A stretch of 11,626 bases of DNA from an uncultured Parabacteroides sp. (GTDB lineage Bacteria; Bacteroidota; Bacteroidia; Bacteroidales; Tannerellaceae). The notes beneath the pieces were generated by a model. The model was given only the letters and a program-made list of their open reading frames with translations, made no database searches and was not told the DNA's origin. Where the stretch lies: positions 1 to 11,626 of the forward strand of contig CAAGLQ010000211.1 in assembly GCA_900770835.1 (NCBI GenBank). The letters are read 5' to 3'. Position numbers and translations under genes: made by a program. Shown one piece after another: positions 1-6,993 of the stretch (within the stretch, counting starts at the first letter, position 1; the number at the start of each line of letters is the position of its first letter).

Positions 1-327
1 CAGATGTCCGCTTGGTATATTTTCTCCGCTATGGGGTTCTACCCCGTTTGCCCAGGTACAGATCAATATGTATTGGGCGCTCCCTATCTCCCTTATCTCA
101 AAATCGCATTAGAAAATGGAAAAACATTTGAGATTCGAGCTGATCAAGTAAGCGACAGAAATCGTTATGTTAAAGCCGTGAGATTAAATGGGAAGCTCTA
201 CTCAAAAGGGTATATCACCCAGGAAGATATTATGAATGGTGGCGTACTGAGTTTTGAAATGTCTGCTAAACCCAATAAAACCAGACAATTTAAAGGGACA
301 GATCGCCCCTACTCTATGGGCAATTAA
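1..327 (+). CDS. Glycoside hydrolase family 92 protein (alpha-mannosidase-like), C-terminal part only
   Basis: The gene enters from the left edge; only the last 108 residues and the TAA stop are present. The segment beginning QMSAWYIFSAMGFYPVCPG, followed by a PYLPYLKIALENGK stretch, is the conserved C-terminal region of GH92 enzymes. These are calcium-dependent exo-acting alpha-mannosidases that bacteria of this group secrete or place in the periplasm or on the surface to trim host or yeast mannose glycans. In the family, the catalytic aspartates lie shortly before the GQMSAWY motif, so they should fall just outside the window. Linkage specificity and any signal peptide cannot be judged. The coding end is intact with no frameshift, and a hairpin terminator lies about 60 bases downstream. 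The family call is confident; the exact substrate is unknown. Confidence 0.88.
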   Translation, partial: QMSAWYIFSAMGFYPVCPGTDQYVLGAPYLPYLKIALENGKTFEIRADQVSDRNRYVKAVRLNGKLYSKGYITQEDIMNGGVLSFEMSAKPNKTRQFKGTDRPYSMGN

Positions 328-388
328 ATTAAGATGAACACATATAATCACATCCAACCTTAAATCTTTTCAACAACTAACTCAATTC

Positions 389-423
389 AAAAAAAGGTGC
401 GCAGCGAATGCGCGCCTTTTTTT
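389..423 (+). terminator. Intrinsic terminator after the GH92 gene (probably bidirectional)
   Basis: An A-rich left arm (389-403, ending GGTGCGCA) pairs with 409-423 (TGCGCGCC then seven T). The 15-base-pair stem has one G-U pair and the loop is GCGAA. The T tract on one side and the A tract on the other give U-tailed transcripts on both strands, so it can stop both GH92 transcription and any minus-strand read-through from the CHR genes. Confidence 0.85.
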
Positions 424-433
424 GCATAATTTA

Positions 434-465
434 GTTGTCATTTTAAGATTAAAGAAGTATCTTTG
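434..465 (+). promoter_or_regulatory. Predicted Bacteroidetes-type promoter (-33/-7) with no gene behind it
   Basis: GTTG at 434-437 and TATCTTTG at 458-465 are 20 bases apart. This fits the Bacteroidetes sigma-factor consensus TTTG, about 19 bases, TAnnTTTG, with a perfect -7 element. The predicted start is near 470-474. No protein gene follows on this strand; instead a terminator hairpin follows at 506-547. Confidence 0.5.
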
Positions 466-470
466 CAATC

Positions 471-547
471 GAAAAAAATTTTTCATAGTTAAGGTTTTGG
501 TAATAGAATGCGGGAGAGTCGAGAGATTGGATCCGCATTCGTTTTTT
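471..547 (+). ncRNA. Candidate small RNA of about 77 nt in the GH92/CHR intergenic space
   Basis: The span is bounded by a good promoter match (434-465) and an intrinsic terminator (506-547), which together predict a short free-standing transcript. It carries no convincing ORF: the ATG at 507-509 lies in the terminator stem and lacks a ribosome binding site. The 5' part is A/T-rich (a G-A7-T5-C stretch at 471-484), followed by a single-stranded-looking GTTAAGGTTTTGGTAATA region that could act as a seed. I recognise no Rfam-type family. The 3' end faces the convergent CHR genes, so it could also act antisense to their 3' mRNA. The ends are inferred, not measured. Confidence 0.35.
506..547 (+). 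terminator. Intrinsic terminator, + strand orientation
   Basis: GAATGCGG (506-513) pairs perfectly with CCGCATTC (533-540), followed by one G and six T (542-547). The loop of 19 bases is rather long. On the minus strand no T run follows the hairpin, so it reads as a + strand terminator. The GH92 gene already has its own terminator upstream, so this one belongs to a separate unit. Confidence 0.6.
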
Positions 548-559
548 GTACCTATCCAT

Positions 560-1108
560 TCAATAGAATAATAAACCCGCAGCACCCGCCAAAGCGATCA
601 TTAAGATCGGATGCATTTTAAATTTCCAAGTTAGACTGAATGCGATAGCAAATATCAGATAGCTTTTATAATCAATAAAATTCTCTTTATTCATCAATAA
701 CAAAGCTGCTGCAGCAATCAAACCTACTGTAGCCGGACGCAATCCTAAAAAGGCAAACTCAACATATTTATTATGGCGGAATTTGGCGAACGCATAGGAG
801 ATAAATAACACCAACAAGAAAGAGGGAAGACACACCGAGAAGGTCGTCAAGCAAGACCCTAAGACACTAATCGGCATGGAATAACCCGCATTATGAATCG
901 CCGTATAACCAATATAGGTAGCGCTATTAATTCCTATCGGGCCAGGGGTCATCTGAGAAATAGCCACAATGTCTGTAAACTCTTGCAAAGTGATCCAACC
1001 ATACCGATCCACAACATCGGCTTGGATCAATGAAAGCATAGCATATCCTCCACCAAACCCTAAAACACCGATCTTAAGATATACCAAACACAATTCCAAC
1101 CAAATCAT
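560..1108 (-). CDS. Chromate transporter family (CHR) half-size membrane protein, second of a pair
   Basis: A 182-residue integral membrane protein of the CHR superfamily. The N-terminal signature has FGGGYAMLSLIQ at about 18-29, then DVVDRYGW, then TPGPIGINSATYIGY at 54-68, and LGLRPATVGLIA at 121-132. Several hydrophobic stretches follow, including about 78-107 and 120-138 and a strongly hydrophobic C-terminus. Full-length ChrA proteins carry two homologous halves in one chain; here each half is its own gene, and the two products probably form a heterodimer. The ATG lies two bases after the stop of the preceding CHR gene, so translation is probably coupled. Substrate is uncertain: characterised relatives export chromate, but physiological substrates in gut anaerobes are not established. 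Confidence 0.85.
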   Translation of the reverse strand: MIWLELCLVYLKIGVLGFGGGYAMLSLIQADVVDRYGWITLQEFTDIVAISQMTPGPIGINSATYIGYTAIHNAGYSMPISVLGSCLTTFSVCLPSFLLVLFISYAFAKFRHNKYVEFAFLGLRPATVGLIAAAALLLMNKENFIDYKSYLIFAIAFSLTWKFKMHPILMIALAGAAGLLFY

Positions 1109-1110
1109 AC

Positions 1111-1638
1111 CTATTTTTGCTTATTTAATCCATAAATTAATCCACCCACAATCGCCGCTAAAATGATCCAAACCGGAGACACACCCACTAACCAAATCAA
1201 TAAAGCCGCTCCTATTGGGATAATCAATTGCTTGTAAGAAAGTTTGATCGAACGTGCTGTTGTCAAACAAGGCACAGCGATCAAGGCCACCACCGCAGGC
1301 CGCAACCCTTTAAAAGCTTTCTCGACCCACACATTATCTTTCACCTGTGTAAAACACAATGCGATCAGTAGAATGATCATGAAAGAGGGTAAGATCGTCC
1401 CTAATGCACAGATAAAACCTCCCCACTTCTTTCTCAAACGATAACCAACAAAAATAGAAATGTTTACCGCAAAAATACCCGGCAAGGATTGCGCAACGGA
1501 AAAAATATCAATGAACTCCTCCTTGCTCATCCAACCGCGATCAACCACCTCTCGCTGGATCAGTGGCAACATTGCATAACCGCCTCCGATCGTGAACATA
1601 CCGATCTTTATGAACGTAAGAAACAACGTCCAATACAT
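1111..1638 (-). CDS. Chromate transporter family (CHR) half-size membrane protein, first of a pair
   Basis: A 175-residue paralogue of the next gene. It shows the CHR pattern IGMFTIGGGYAMLPLIQREVV at the N-terminus, SLPGIFAVNISIFVGYR at 51-67, KAFKGLRPAVVALIA at 107-121, and hydrophobic segments at about 73-97, 110-125 and 137-170, ending in a short basic tail. The TPGP motif of its partner reads LPGI here and the asparagine of the NxAT motif is kept, so the two halves have diverged. It starts 47 bases after the S41 protease gene stops, so it may be read through from that operon or have its own promoter; I see no good -7 box in the gap. The ATG at 1636-1638 directly precedes the family's start-like sequence. 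Confidence 0.86.
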   Translation of the reverse strand: MYWTLFLTFIKIGMFTIGGGYAMLPLIQREVVDRGWMSKEEFIDIFSVAQSLPGIFAVNISIFVGYRLRKKWGGFICALGTILPSFMIILLIALCFTQVKDNVWVEKAFKGLRPAVVALIAVPCLTTARSIKLSYKQLIIPIGAALLIWLVGVSPVWIILAAIVGGLIYGLNKQK

Positions 1639-1685
1639 AAAACTATACTTATTAGAGATTTAACCTACATGCAAACATGTGTTAC

Positions 1686-3275
1686 CTACCGTTTAAGCAA
1701 CCGATTATAGGTCTCTTTCGAGTTGATAATCTCCAAGGCTTTTAGATAGCTGGGATTATCCTCATTGATAATCTGGAAATATTGCGCCATATCAAACAGA
1801 TCACGAGCGATCAATGCCTTAACCTGCAAAGCAATCAGCGCTTTTGAACGAGCATACTCCGACTCGTCAAACTTGATTTGCTCCTGCTCACCCATCTGAA
1901 TCAGCTCTTGCAAAAGTGCCTCGTCCACAACAAAGGCCTGCTTATAAGCGACAAAGTTAGGATAAGCCGTTTTCAGCTCCGCACGATGACGATCAATATA
2001 ATTCATAGCCACTCGGTTCACCATACCCGAAGCCACTAACTTCCGGTGATAATCCGTATAACGCGTCGTATCAACAGGAATAAACACATCCGGCATAATG
2101 CCGCCCCCACCATAGACGGTTCGCTCCGTAACCAAGGTCTGGTATTTCATGGAGTCAGGAAAATGAATGCTGTCCGCAGTCATCAACTCGCCCCTATTGT
2201 AACGATCTATCAAGTCATGGTGATAGGCATCCAAATTGCCCTGCTCGTAAGGTTTCTGAATGCAACGGCCTGTTGGCGTGTAATAGCGAGAAACCGTTAA
2301 ACGGATCATTGAGCCATCAGGCAGCGGAATCGGTTTCTGCACCAATCCCTTGCCAAATGTACGACGACCGATCACGACGCCTCTATCCCAATCCTGCACG
2401 GCTCCTGTGACAATCTCGCTAGCTGAAGCCGAAGACTCATCCACCAAGATAACCAATCGTCCCTCTTGGAACTGTCCGCGCGCAGTAGAATGGGCCTCCT
2501 CACGAGGTTGTTTACTACCTTTTGTATACACGATCAAACGCTGCTTCTCCAAAAACTCATCGGCCAACTCTATCGCAATATTGAGATAGCCGCCGCCATT
2601 TCCTTGCAAATCCAGGATCAACTGCTTCATCCCCTCCTTGCGTAATTTCTCCAATGCCTCCCGAAACTCATTCGCCGAAGAGGCCGCAAAACGGTTCAGC
2701 TTAATATAACCCGTATGTTTATCCGCCATATAAGCCGCATCCAAGCTATACATCGGAATCTTTCCCCGGATAATGCGAAATTCCATCAAGTCGGGATTCT
2801 CTCCTCGTTTTACCTTCACTCTGACCTCAGTCCCTTTCGGTCCACGCAAACGCTTCATGATGTCAGTCGTCTTCATCTTGACGCCAGCGATCAAAGTATC
2901 ATCCACCTCAATAATCCGATCTCCGGCCATCAGACCCACTTTCTCAGAAGGGCCTCCAGGAATGACTTGAATCACATATACTGTATCTGTCAGCATATTA
3001 AATTGAATGCCAATACCATCGAAGTTTCCTTGCAACGGCTCGTTCATCTCTTTTGTTTCTTCCGGATCCATGTAGGTGGAATGGGGATCTAATTTCTCCA
3101 ACATTCCGGCAATCGCATCCTCCACCAATTTGGTTTCACTGGTGGAATCAACATACAAATTAGAAATGGCAAACAGAGCCAATTGCAACTTTCGCGCATT
3201 TACATCTACTTGTTGGGCAAACAAGCCAAAGCCCATTCCCCATACGATCAAACAACTCAAAACAATCTTTCTCAT
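1686..3275 (-). CDS. Secreted C-terminal processing peptidase, S41 family (CtpA-like, with PDZ domain)
   Basis: A 529-residue serine protease of the tail-specific S41 type. I chose the ATG at 3273-3275 because it opens a clear signal peptide (MRK, hydrophobic core, GLFA before QQ, likely cleavage after residue 20) and follows a purine-rich AGAAAAGAG. A longer reading frame would need a TTG inside coaD. A PDZ domain spans about 86-171 (GIGIQF, GLMAGDRIIEVDD). The protease core has LDLQGNGGGY, then SASASEI with the catalytic serine at 284, and TFGKGLVQ with lysine 309 and glutamine 313. The 25-residue serine-lysine spacing equals that of E. coli Prc. A tail of roughly 130 residues follows the conserved GGGIMPDVFIPVD. 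It probably acts in the periplasm, trimming C-termini of envelope proteins; its substrates are unknown. It lies 22 bases after coaD in the same operon. Confidence 0.93.
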   Translation of the reverse strand: MRKIVLSCLIVWGMGFGLFAQQVDVNARKLQLALFAISNLYVDSTSETKLVEDAIAGMLEKLDPHSTYMDPEETKEMNEPLQGNFDGIGIQFNMLTDTVYVIQVIPGGPSEKVGLMAGDRIIEVDDTLIAGVKMKTTDIMKRLRGPKGTEVRVKVKRGENPDLMEFRIIRGKIPMYSLDAAYMADKHTGYIKLNRFAASSANEFREALEKLRKEGMKQLILDLQGNGGGYLNIAIELADEFLEKQRLIVYTKGSKQPREEAHSTARGQFQEGRLVILVDESSASASEIVTGAVQDWDRGVVIGRRTFGKGLVQKPIPLPDGSMIRLTVSRYYTPTGRCIQKPYEQGNLDAYHHDLIDRYNRGELMTADSIHFPDSMKYQTLVTERTVYGGGGIMPDVFIPVDTTRYTDYHRKLVASGMVNRVAMNYIDRHRAELKTAYPNFVAYKQAFVVDEALLQELIQMGEQEQIKFDESEYARSKALIALQVKALIARDLFDMAQYFQIINEDNPSYLKALEIINSKETYNRLLKR

Positions 3276-3297
3276 CTCTTTTCTTCTACTACTATAA

Positions 3298-3771
3298 TCA
3301 ATACAACTGTGTCTCTTTGGGGAGAAACGCTGAAACGTCTTTCCCAAAATGCAGCAACTCGCGCACTACACTGGAACTAATGTGAGCGTATGCCGGTTCC
3401 GTAAAGAGCAGTAGGGTCTCTATGCCGGTCAACTGCCGATTGACATCTGCAATCGACTTCTCATACTCAAAATCAATCACCGAACGCACACCGCGCAAGA
3501 TAAAGCTGGCCCCCTCCTGCTGTGCTGCATCCACTGTCAAACCCGAATAGGTAATCACCTTGACTCTGGGCTCATCCGCATACAGCTTACGAATCGCCTC
3601 CACCCGTTGCTCCAACGTATAATAGGTTTGCTTCTTCTCATTGATTCCGATCGCGATGACCACCGCATCCACACAAGTCAAAACCCGTTTCACCAACGAT
3701 TGATGCCCCAACGTAAAGGGGTCAAAGGTGCCAGGGAAAAGAGCAATCCGTCTTTGTTCAGCTGACCACAT
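3298..3771 (-). CDS. coaD: Pantetheine-phosphate adenylyltransferase
   Basis: CoaD transfers AMP from ATP to 4'-phosphopantetheine, giving dephospho-CoA, the penultimate and usually regulated step of CoA synthesis in the cytoplasm. The 157-residue length is typical. The nucleotidyltransferase signature FPGTFDPFTLGH lies at 12-23 with the catalytic histidine 23. ILRGVRSVIDFEYE at 91-104 and the ATP-site motif ISSSVVRE at 131-138 match the E. coli enzyme. The ATG at 3769-3771 is the only methionine before the first motif, and it lies inside the end of parE (14-base overlap), which suggests translational coupling. The S41 protease gene follows after 22 bases. The parE-coaD-protease order is one I know from Bacteroidales. 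Confidence 0.96.
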   Translation of the reverse strand: MWSAEQRRIALFPGTFDPFTLGHQSLVKRVLTCVDAVVIAIGINEKKQTYYTLEQRVEAIRKLYADEPRVKVITYSGLTVDAAQQEGASFILRGVRSVIDFEYEKSIADVNRQLTGIETLLLFTEPAYAHISSSVVRELLHFGKDVSAFLPKETQLY

Positions 3772-5623
3772 CTTCTTCTACTACTAAATTTTCGATAATA
3801 AAATTCTGTCGTTCCATGGTGTTCTTTCCCATATAGAACTCCAGCATGTCCTTCACTAAATCTTCCTTCTTCATCGTGACCGGATCCAAACGCATATCCT
3901 TCCCGATGAAATGCTTGAACTCATCCGGCGAGATCTCGCCCAAACCTTTAAATCGAGTGATCTCCGGATTCTTGCCCGCCGCCTCTATAGCCACTAAACG
4001 CTCCTCCTCCGAATAGCAATACCACGTCTGCTGCCGATTACGCACACGGAAAAGCGGTGTTTGCAAGATATAGACATGATTCCGCTTGATCAAATCAGGG
4101 AAAAACTGCAAGAAAAAGGTTATCAACAGCAACCGGATATGCATACCATCCACATCGGCATCCGTCGCGATAATCACCTTGTTATAACGCAAGCCATCCA
4201 ACCCTTCTTCTATATTTAAGGCTGCTTGCAACAGGTTAAACTCCTCATTCTCATACACGATCTTCTTCGTCAATCCGTAACTATTCAACGGTTTACCTCG
4301 CAAGCTGAATACCGCCTGGAAATTAGGATTACGGCTCTTCGTGATGGAGCCACTGGCGGAGTCGCCCTCCGTAATAAAAATGCTACTCTCTTCCAGCAAA
4401 TCCCCCTTGGGATCATTGAGATGGACACGACAATCACGCAGTTTCCGATTATGCAAGTTTGCCTTCTTAGCCCGCTCACGTGCCAACTTCGTCACACCGG
4501 CAATCGCTTTACGCTCCTTTTCCGACTCTAATATCTTTTTCAGCAGTGCATCCGAAATCTCCAAATGCTTATGCAGATAATTATCTAAATCATTCTTGAT
4601 AAAATCGCCAATGAACTTTGCCACCGTAGGTCCTTCTGGCCCCATATCCTTCGACCCTAACTTCGTCTTCGTTTGGCTCTCAAAAACCGGCTCCTCCACC
4701 TTGATGCTGATGGCCGCCACGATGCCGGCACGAATATCCGAATACTCAAAGTTCTTGTTGTAATACTCCTTGATCACCCTCCCAACAGACTCTTTAAAGG
4801 CCGACAAATGCGTGCCTCCTTGCGTCGTATGCTGTCCATTCACAAAAGAATAATACTCCTCGCCATATTGGTTGCTATGGGTAATGACCACCTCTATGTC
4901 ATCTCCTTTCAGATGGATAATCGGATACAAAGGATCGGTGGTCATATTCTCGTTCAACAGATCCACCAACCCATTACGAGAATAAAACTTTCTTCCATTA
5001 TATAATATAGTCAAACCAGAGTTGAGGAAAACATAATTCTTCAACAACGCCTCCACATACTCCTCTTTATAGGCGTAGTTCTTGAAGATCTCCTTATCAG
5101 GGATGAAATAGACCAACGTTCCGTTCGCCTCCTCCGTTGGTAGAATCTCGGCCTCTTCCGTAATCACCGCCTTGCTGTATTCCACCCGCTTGCATTCGCC
5201 ATCCCGGTAGCTGGTGATCAAAAAATAGCTGCTCAACGCATTCACCGCCTTTATGCCGACACCATTTAAGCCAACGGATTTCTTAAAGGCCTTACTATCA
5301 TATTTTGCTCCCGTATTCATCTTGCTGGAGACATCCACCACCTTGCCTAAAGGGACACCACGACCATAGTCGCGCACGGCCACTGTTCCCTCTTCAATGG
5401 TCACCTCGATGGTCTTGCCAAAACCCATCATATACTCATCTATAGAGTTATCCAGCACCTCCTTAAGCAACACATAAATGCCATCGTCAGCATAACTGCC
5501 GTCGCCCAACTTTCCAATGTACATACCCGGACGCCGACGGATATGCTCCATCCAATCTAATGTCTTGATATCCTCATCGTTGTAATCAGCCGATGGAAGT
5601 ATCGTTGCGTGTTGCTCTTCCAT
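3758..5623 (-). CDS. parE: DNA topoisomerase IV subunit B (type IIA, GyrB/ParE family)
   Basis: ATPase subunit of the type IIA topoisomerase that decatenates and relaxes DNA with ParC. I chose the ATG at 5621-5623 (621 residues); an in-frame GTG two codons earlier, touching the previous stop codon, is the alternative. The GHKL ATPase has KEVLDNSIDE (catalytic glutamate 55, magnesium-binding asparagine 59), DYGRGVPLG and GLNGVGIKAVNALS. The transducer lysine is in QTKTKLGSKD (319). The TOPRIM domain has ITEGDSASGS (glutamate 419), the DADVDG metal triad (488, 490, 492) and RFKGLGE. About 620 residues without a GyrB-type insertion and the wording QAVFSLRGKPLN favour ParE over GyrB, but the subtype rests on family resemblance. 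No parC is in the window. It is preceded by the GNAT-like gene and overlaps coaD by 14 bases. Confidence 0.92.
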   Translation of the reverse strand: MEEQHATILPSADYNDEDIKTLDWMEHIRRRPGMYIGKLGDGSYADDGIYVLLKEVLDNSIDEYMMGFGKTIEVTIEEGTVAVRDYGRGVPLGKVVDVSSKMNTGAKYDSKAFKKSVGLNGVGIKAVNALSSYFLITSYRDGECKRVEYSKAVITEEAEILPTEEANGTLVYFIPDKEIFKNYAYKEEYVEALLKNYVFLNSGLTILYNGRKFYSRNGLVDLLNENMTTDPLYPIIHLKGDDIEVVITHSNQYGEEYYSFVNGQHTTQGGTHLSAFKESVGRVIKEYYNKNFEYSDIRAGIVAAISIKVEEPVFESQTKTKLGSKDMGPEGPTVAKFIGDFIKNDLDNYLHKHLEISDALLKKILESEKERKAIAGVTKLARERAKKANLHNRKLRDCRVHLNDPKGDLLEESSIFITEGDSASGSITKSRNPNFQAVFSLRGKPLNSYGLTKKIVYENEEFNLLQAALNIEEGLDGLRYNKVIIATDADVDGMHIRLLLITFFLQFFPDLIKRNHVYILQTPLFRVRNRQQTWYCYSEEERLVAIEAAGKNPEITRFKGLGEISPDEFKHFIGKDMRLDPVTMKKEDLVKDMLEFYMGKNTMERQNFIIENLVVEEDVVS

Positions 5624-5629
5624 ATCCAC

Positions 5630-6757
5630 TTATAATGTTTTAATGAATGCTCTTCTGGTCTTATGATGCTCGCGCTTGAAATAGTCCCATTGCGCCTGTA
5701 CCGCATTGTTGGTCTCCAACTCCGGATTACTCTCGGCATACACCGCACCTACACTGCGGTAAACAGGGATCAGATCATTAAACAACAAAGCATTGACTCC
5801 CTTGCTTTGGTATTCAGGCAAAACACCAGTCAAATAGAGATCGACAATTTTCGGTTTGCTCTTCAAGGCTTTCAACAAATGGAACCAGCCAAAAGGCAAC
5901 AGGCGACCATTCGCCTTCTGCATCGCTTCGGACAGGCTGGGCAAAGAAATACCGAAACCCACCACTGCATTGTCGGCCTCGCGCACGATCAAGGTTACCA
6001 AGTCGAAGCGAAGCATCGGGATATACATCTTGATATAGTAATCAATCTGCTTTTCCGTCAGTGGAGCGAAGCCATACAACGGCGCATAAGCCGCGTTCAA
6101 CGTGTTAAACAAAGGATGCGCATAAGGCATAATCTCTTTCGCAGACTTGAATTTCATGACCTTCAAGCCATATTTCTTCTTCACGATCTCGCCAATGCGC
6201 AAATGCTTTTCAGGCACACCATCCGGCACATAAATCTTAAACTCATGCCAATCCTTGTCTTTGACATATCCCATACGCTCCAACTGCTTCGGATAATAAG
6301 GATAGTTGTAGATTGTCGCCATGGTACCCAATTGATCAAAGCCCTCGATCAACATTCCCTCATGATCCATATCAGTGAAACCCATCGGCCCGACTAACTC
6401 CTTCAGACCTTTCGCCCGTGCCCATTGCTCAACCGCATGGAACAGGGCATCCACCACCTCATCGTCGTCGATAAAATCAACAAAACCAAAGCGCGCACGC
6501 TGCTGTTGCCAGATCTCATTACTTGGACGATTCACGATGCCAGCGATACGTCCCACCACCTTTCCATCCCTGTAGGCCAAATAGCTGACCGAATCACAAA
6601 CCTCGAATGCCGGATTCTTTTTCGGATCCAACGTCATCATCTCCTCATCAATCAGCCCAGGCACATGATAGGGGTTACCCGCATACAGGTCGATATTAAA
6701 CTTCACGAATTTTCTCAATTCCTTCTTGGAGGTAACTTCTCTTATTTCTACGCTCAT
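5630..6757 (-). CDS. GNAT-like acetyltransferase-fold protein of unknown function, first gene of the parE operon
   Basis: A 375-residue soluble protein with no signal peptide or membrane segment. I chose the ATG at 6755-6757 (MSVEIREVTSKKELRKF); the longer frame would need a TTG. It seems to contain two acetyltransferase-like halves. The first is about 1-175, with SYLAYRDGKVVGRIAGIVN, then FGFVDFIDDDEVVDALFHAVEQWARAKG, typical of a GNAT beta-strand followed by a helix. The second is about 255-350, with AVVGFGISLPSLSEA and LTGVLPEYQSKGVNALLF, where QSKGVN resembles an acetyl-CoA pyrophosphate-binding loop. I know this type as a conserved hypothetical or GNAT-like protein in Bacteroidetes; its substrate is unknown. 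Its TAA abuts the possible GTG start of parE, so the two are almost certainly cotranscribed. It could be a catalytically inactive member. Confidence 0.75.
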   Translation of the reverse strand: MSVEIREVTSKKELRKFVKFNIDLYAGNPYHVPGLIDEEMMTLDPKKNPAFEVCDSVSYLAYRDGKVVGRIAGIVNRPSNEIWQQQRARFGFVDFIDDDEVVDALFHAVEQWARAKGLKELVGPMGFTDMDHEGMLIEGFDQLGTMATIYNYPYYPKQLERMGYVKDKDWHEFKIYVPDGVPEKHLRIGEIVKKKYGLKVMKFKSAKEIMPYAHPLFNTLNAAYAPLYGFAPLTEKQIDYYIKMYIPMLRFDLVTLIVREADNAVVGFGISLPSLSEAMQKANGRLLPFGWFHLLKALKSKPKIVDLYLTGVLPEYQSKGVNALLFNDLIPVYRSVGAVYAESNPELETNNAVQAQWDYFKREHHKTRRAFIKTL

Positions 6758-6816
6758 TATGCTTCGTTTTTTGAGGAACAAAGATAAACATTCCTTTTCA
6801 ACTTCTGCCGTTGACG

Positions 6817-6824
6817 CAAAGATA
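6817..6824 (-). promoter_or_regulatory. Candidate -7 box for the GNAT-parE-coaD-protease operon
   Basis: Read on the minus strand, bases 6824 to 6817 are TATCTTTG, a perfect TAnnTTTG match. Transcription would start about 50 bases before the GNAT-like ATG. The -33 match is weak. A second TATCTTTG at 6786-6779 is closer to the gene but has a poorer upstream context. Confidence 0.4.
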
Positions 6825-6942
6825 AAGCTCGATTCGAACCTGAAATCATGCGCGAAATGCCCTAAAAACTTTTTTAAGTCCCGTCGTAGCCGCAGATTCG
6901 TGCTAAAATCTTTTTTTCAGGCTTCCGTGTCAAACAAATATA

Positions 6943-6950
6943 TATCTTTG
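6943..6950 (+). promoter_or_regulatory. rnr: Candidate -7 box for rnr
   Basis: TATCTTTG lies 43 bases before the rnr ATG and matches the Bacteroidetes -7 consensus. No TTTG is found at the expected -33 position; only a T-rich tract (6911-6917) lies further up. The predicted 5' leader is about 35 bases and has no Shine-Dalgarno sequence. Confidence 0.45.
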
Positions 6951-6993
6951 TCTGTTGAGAGGTCAGAAAGCCTTTCATTAATACGTATATATT

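Noticed and set aside
382..585. A 67-codon open frame on the minus strand in the GH92/CHR spacer
   Set aside because: It overlaps the CHR gene end and runs through two terminator hairpins; no domain and no start signal, so it is not a credible gene.
3276..3347. N-terminal extension of the S41 protease
   Set aside because: It would start at a TTG inside coaD and bury the signal peptide that begins at the ATG at 3275.
5663..6397. A 244-codon open frame on the + strand
   Set aside because: It is fully antisense to the GNAT-like gene, has no recognisable domain or promoter, and its composition is what the opposite strand of a coding gene gives.
6779..6786. Second TATCTTTG on the minus strand close to the GNAT-like gene
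   Set aside because: It matches the -7 consensus but has no -33 element at a suitable distance and leaves a very short leader; the box at 6817-6824 is preferred.
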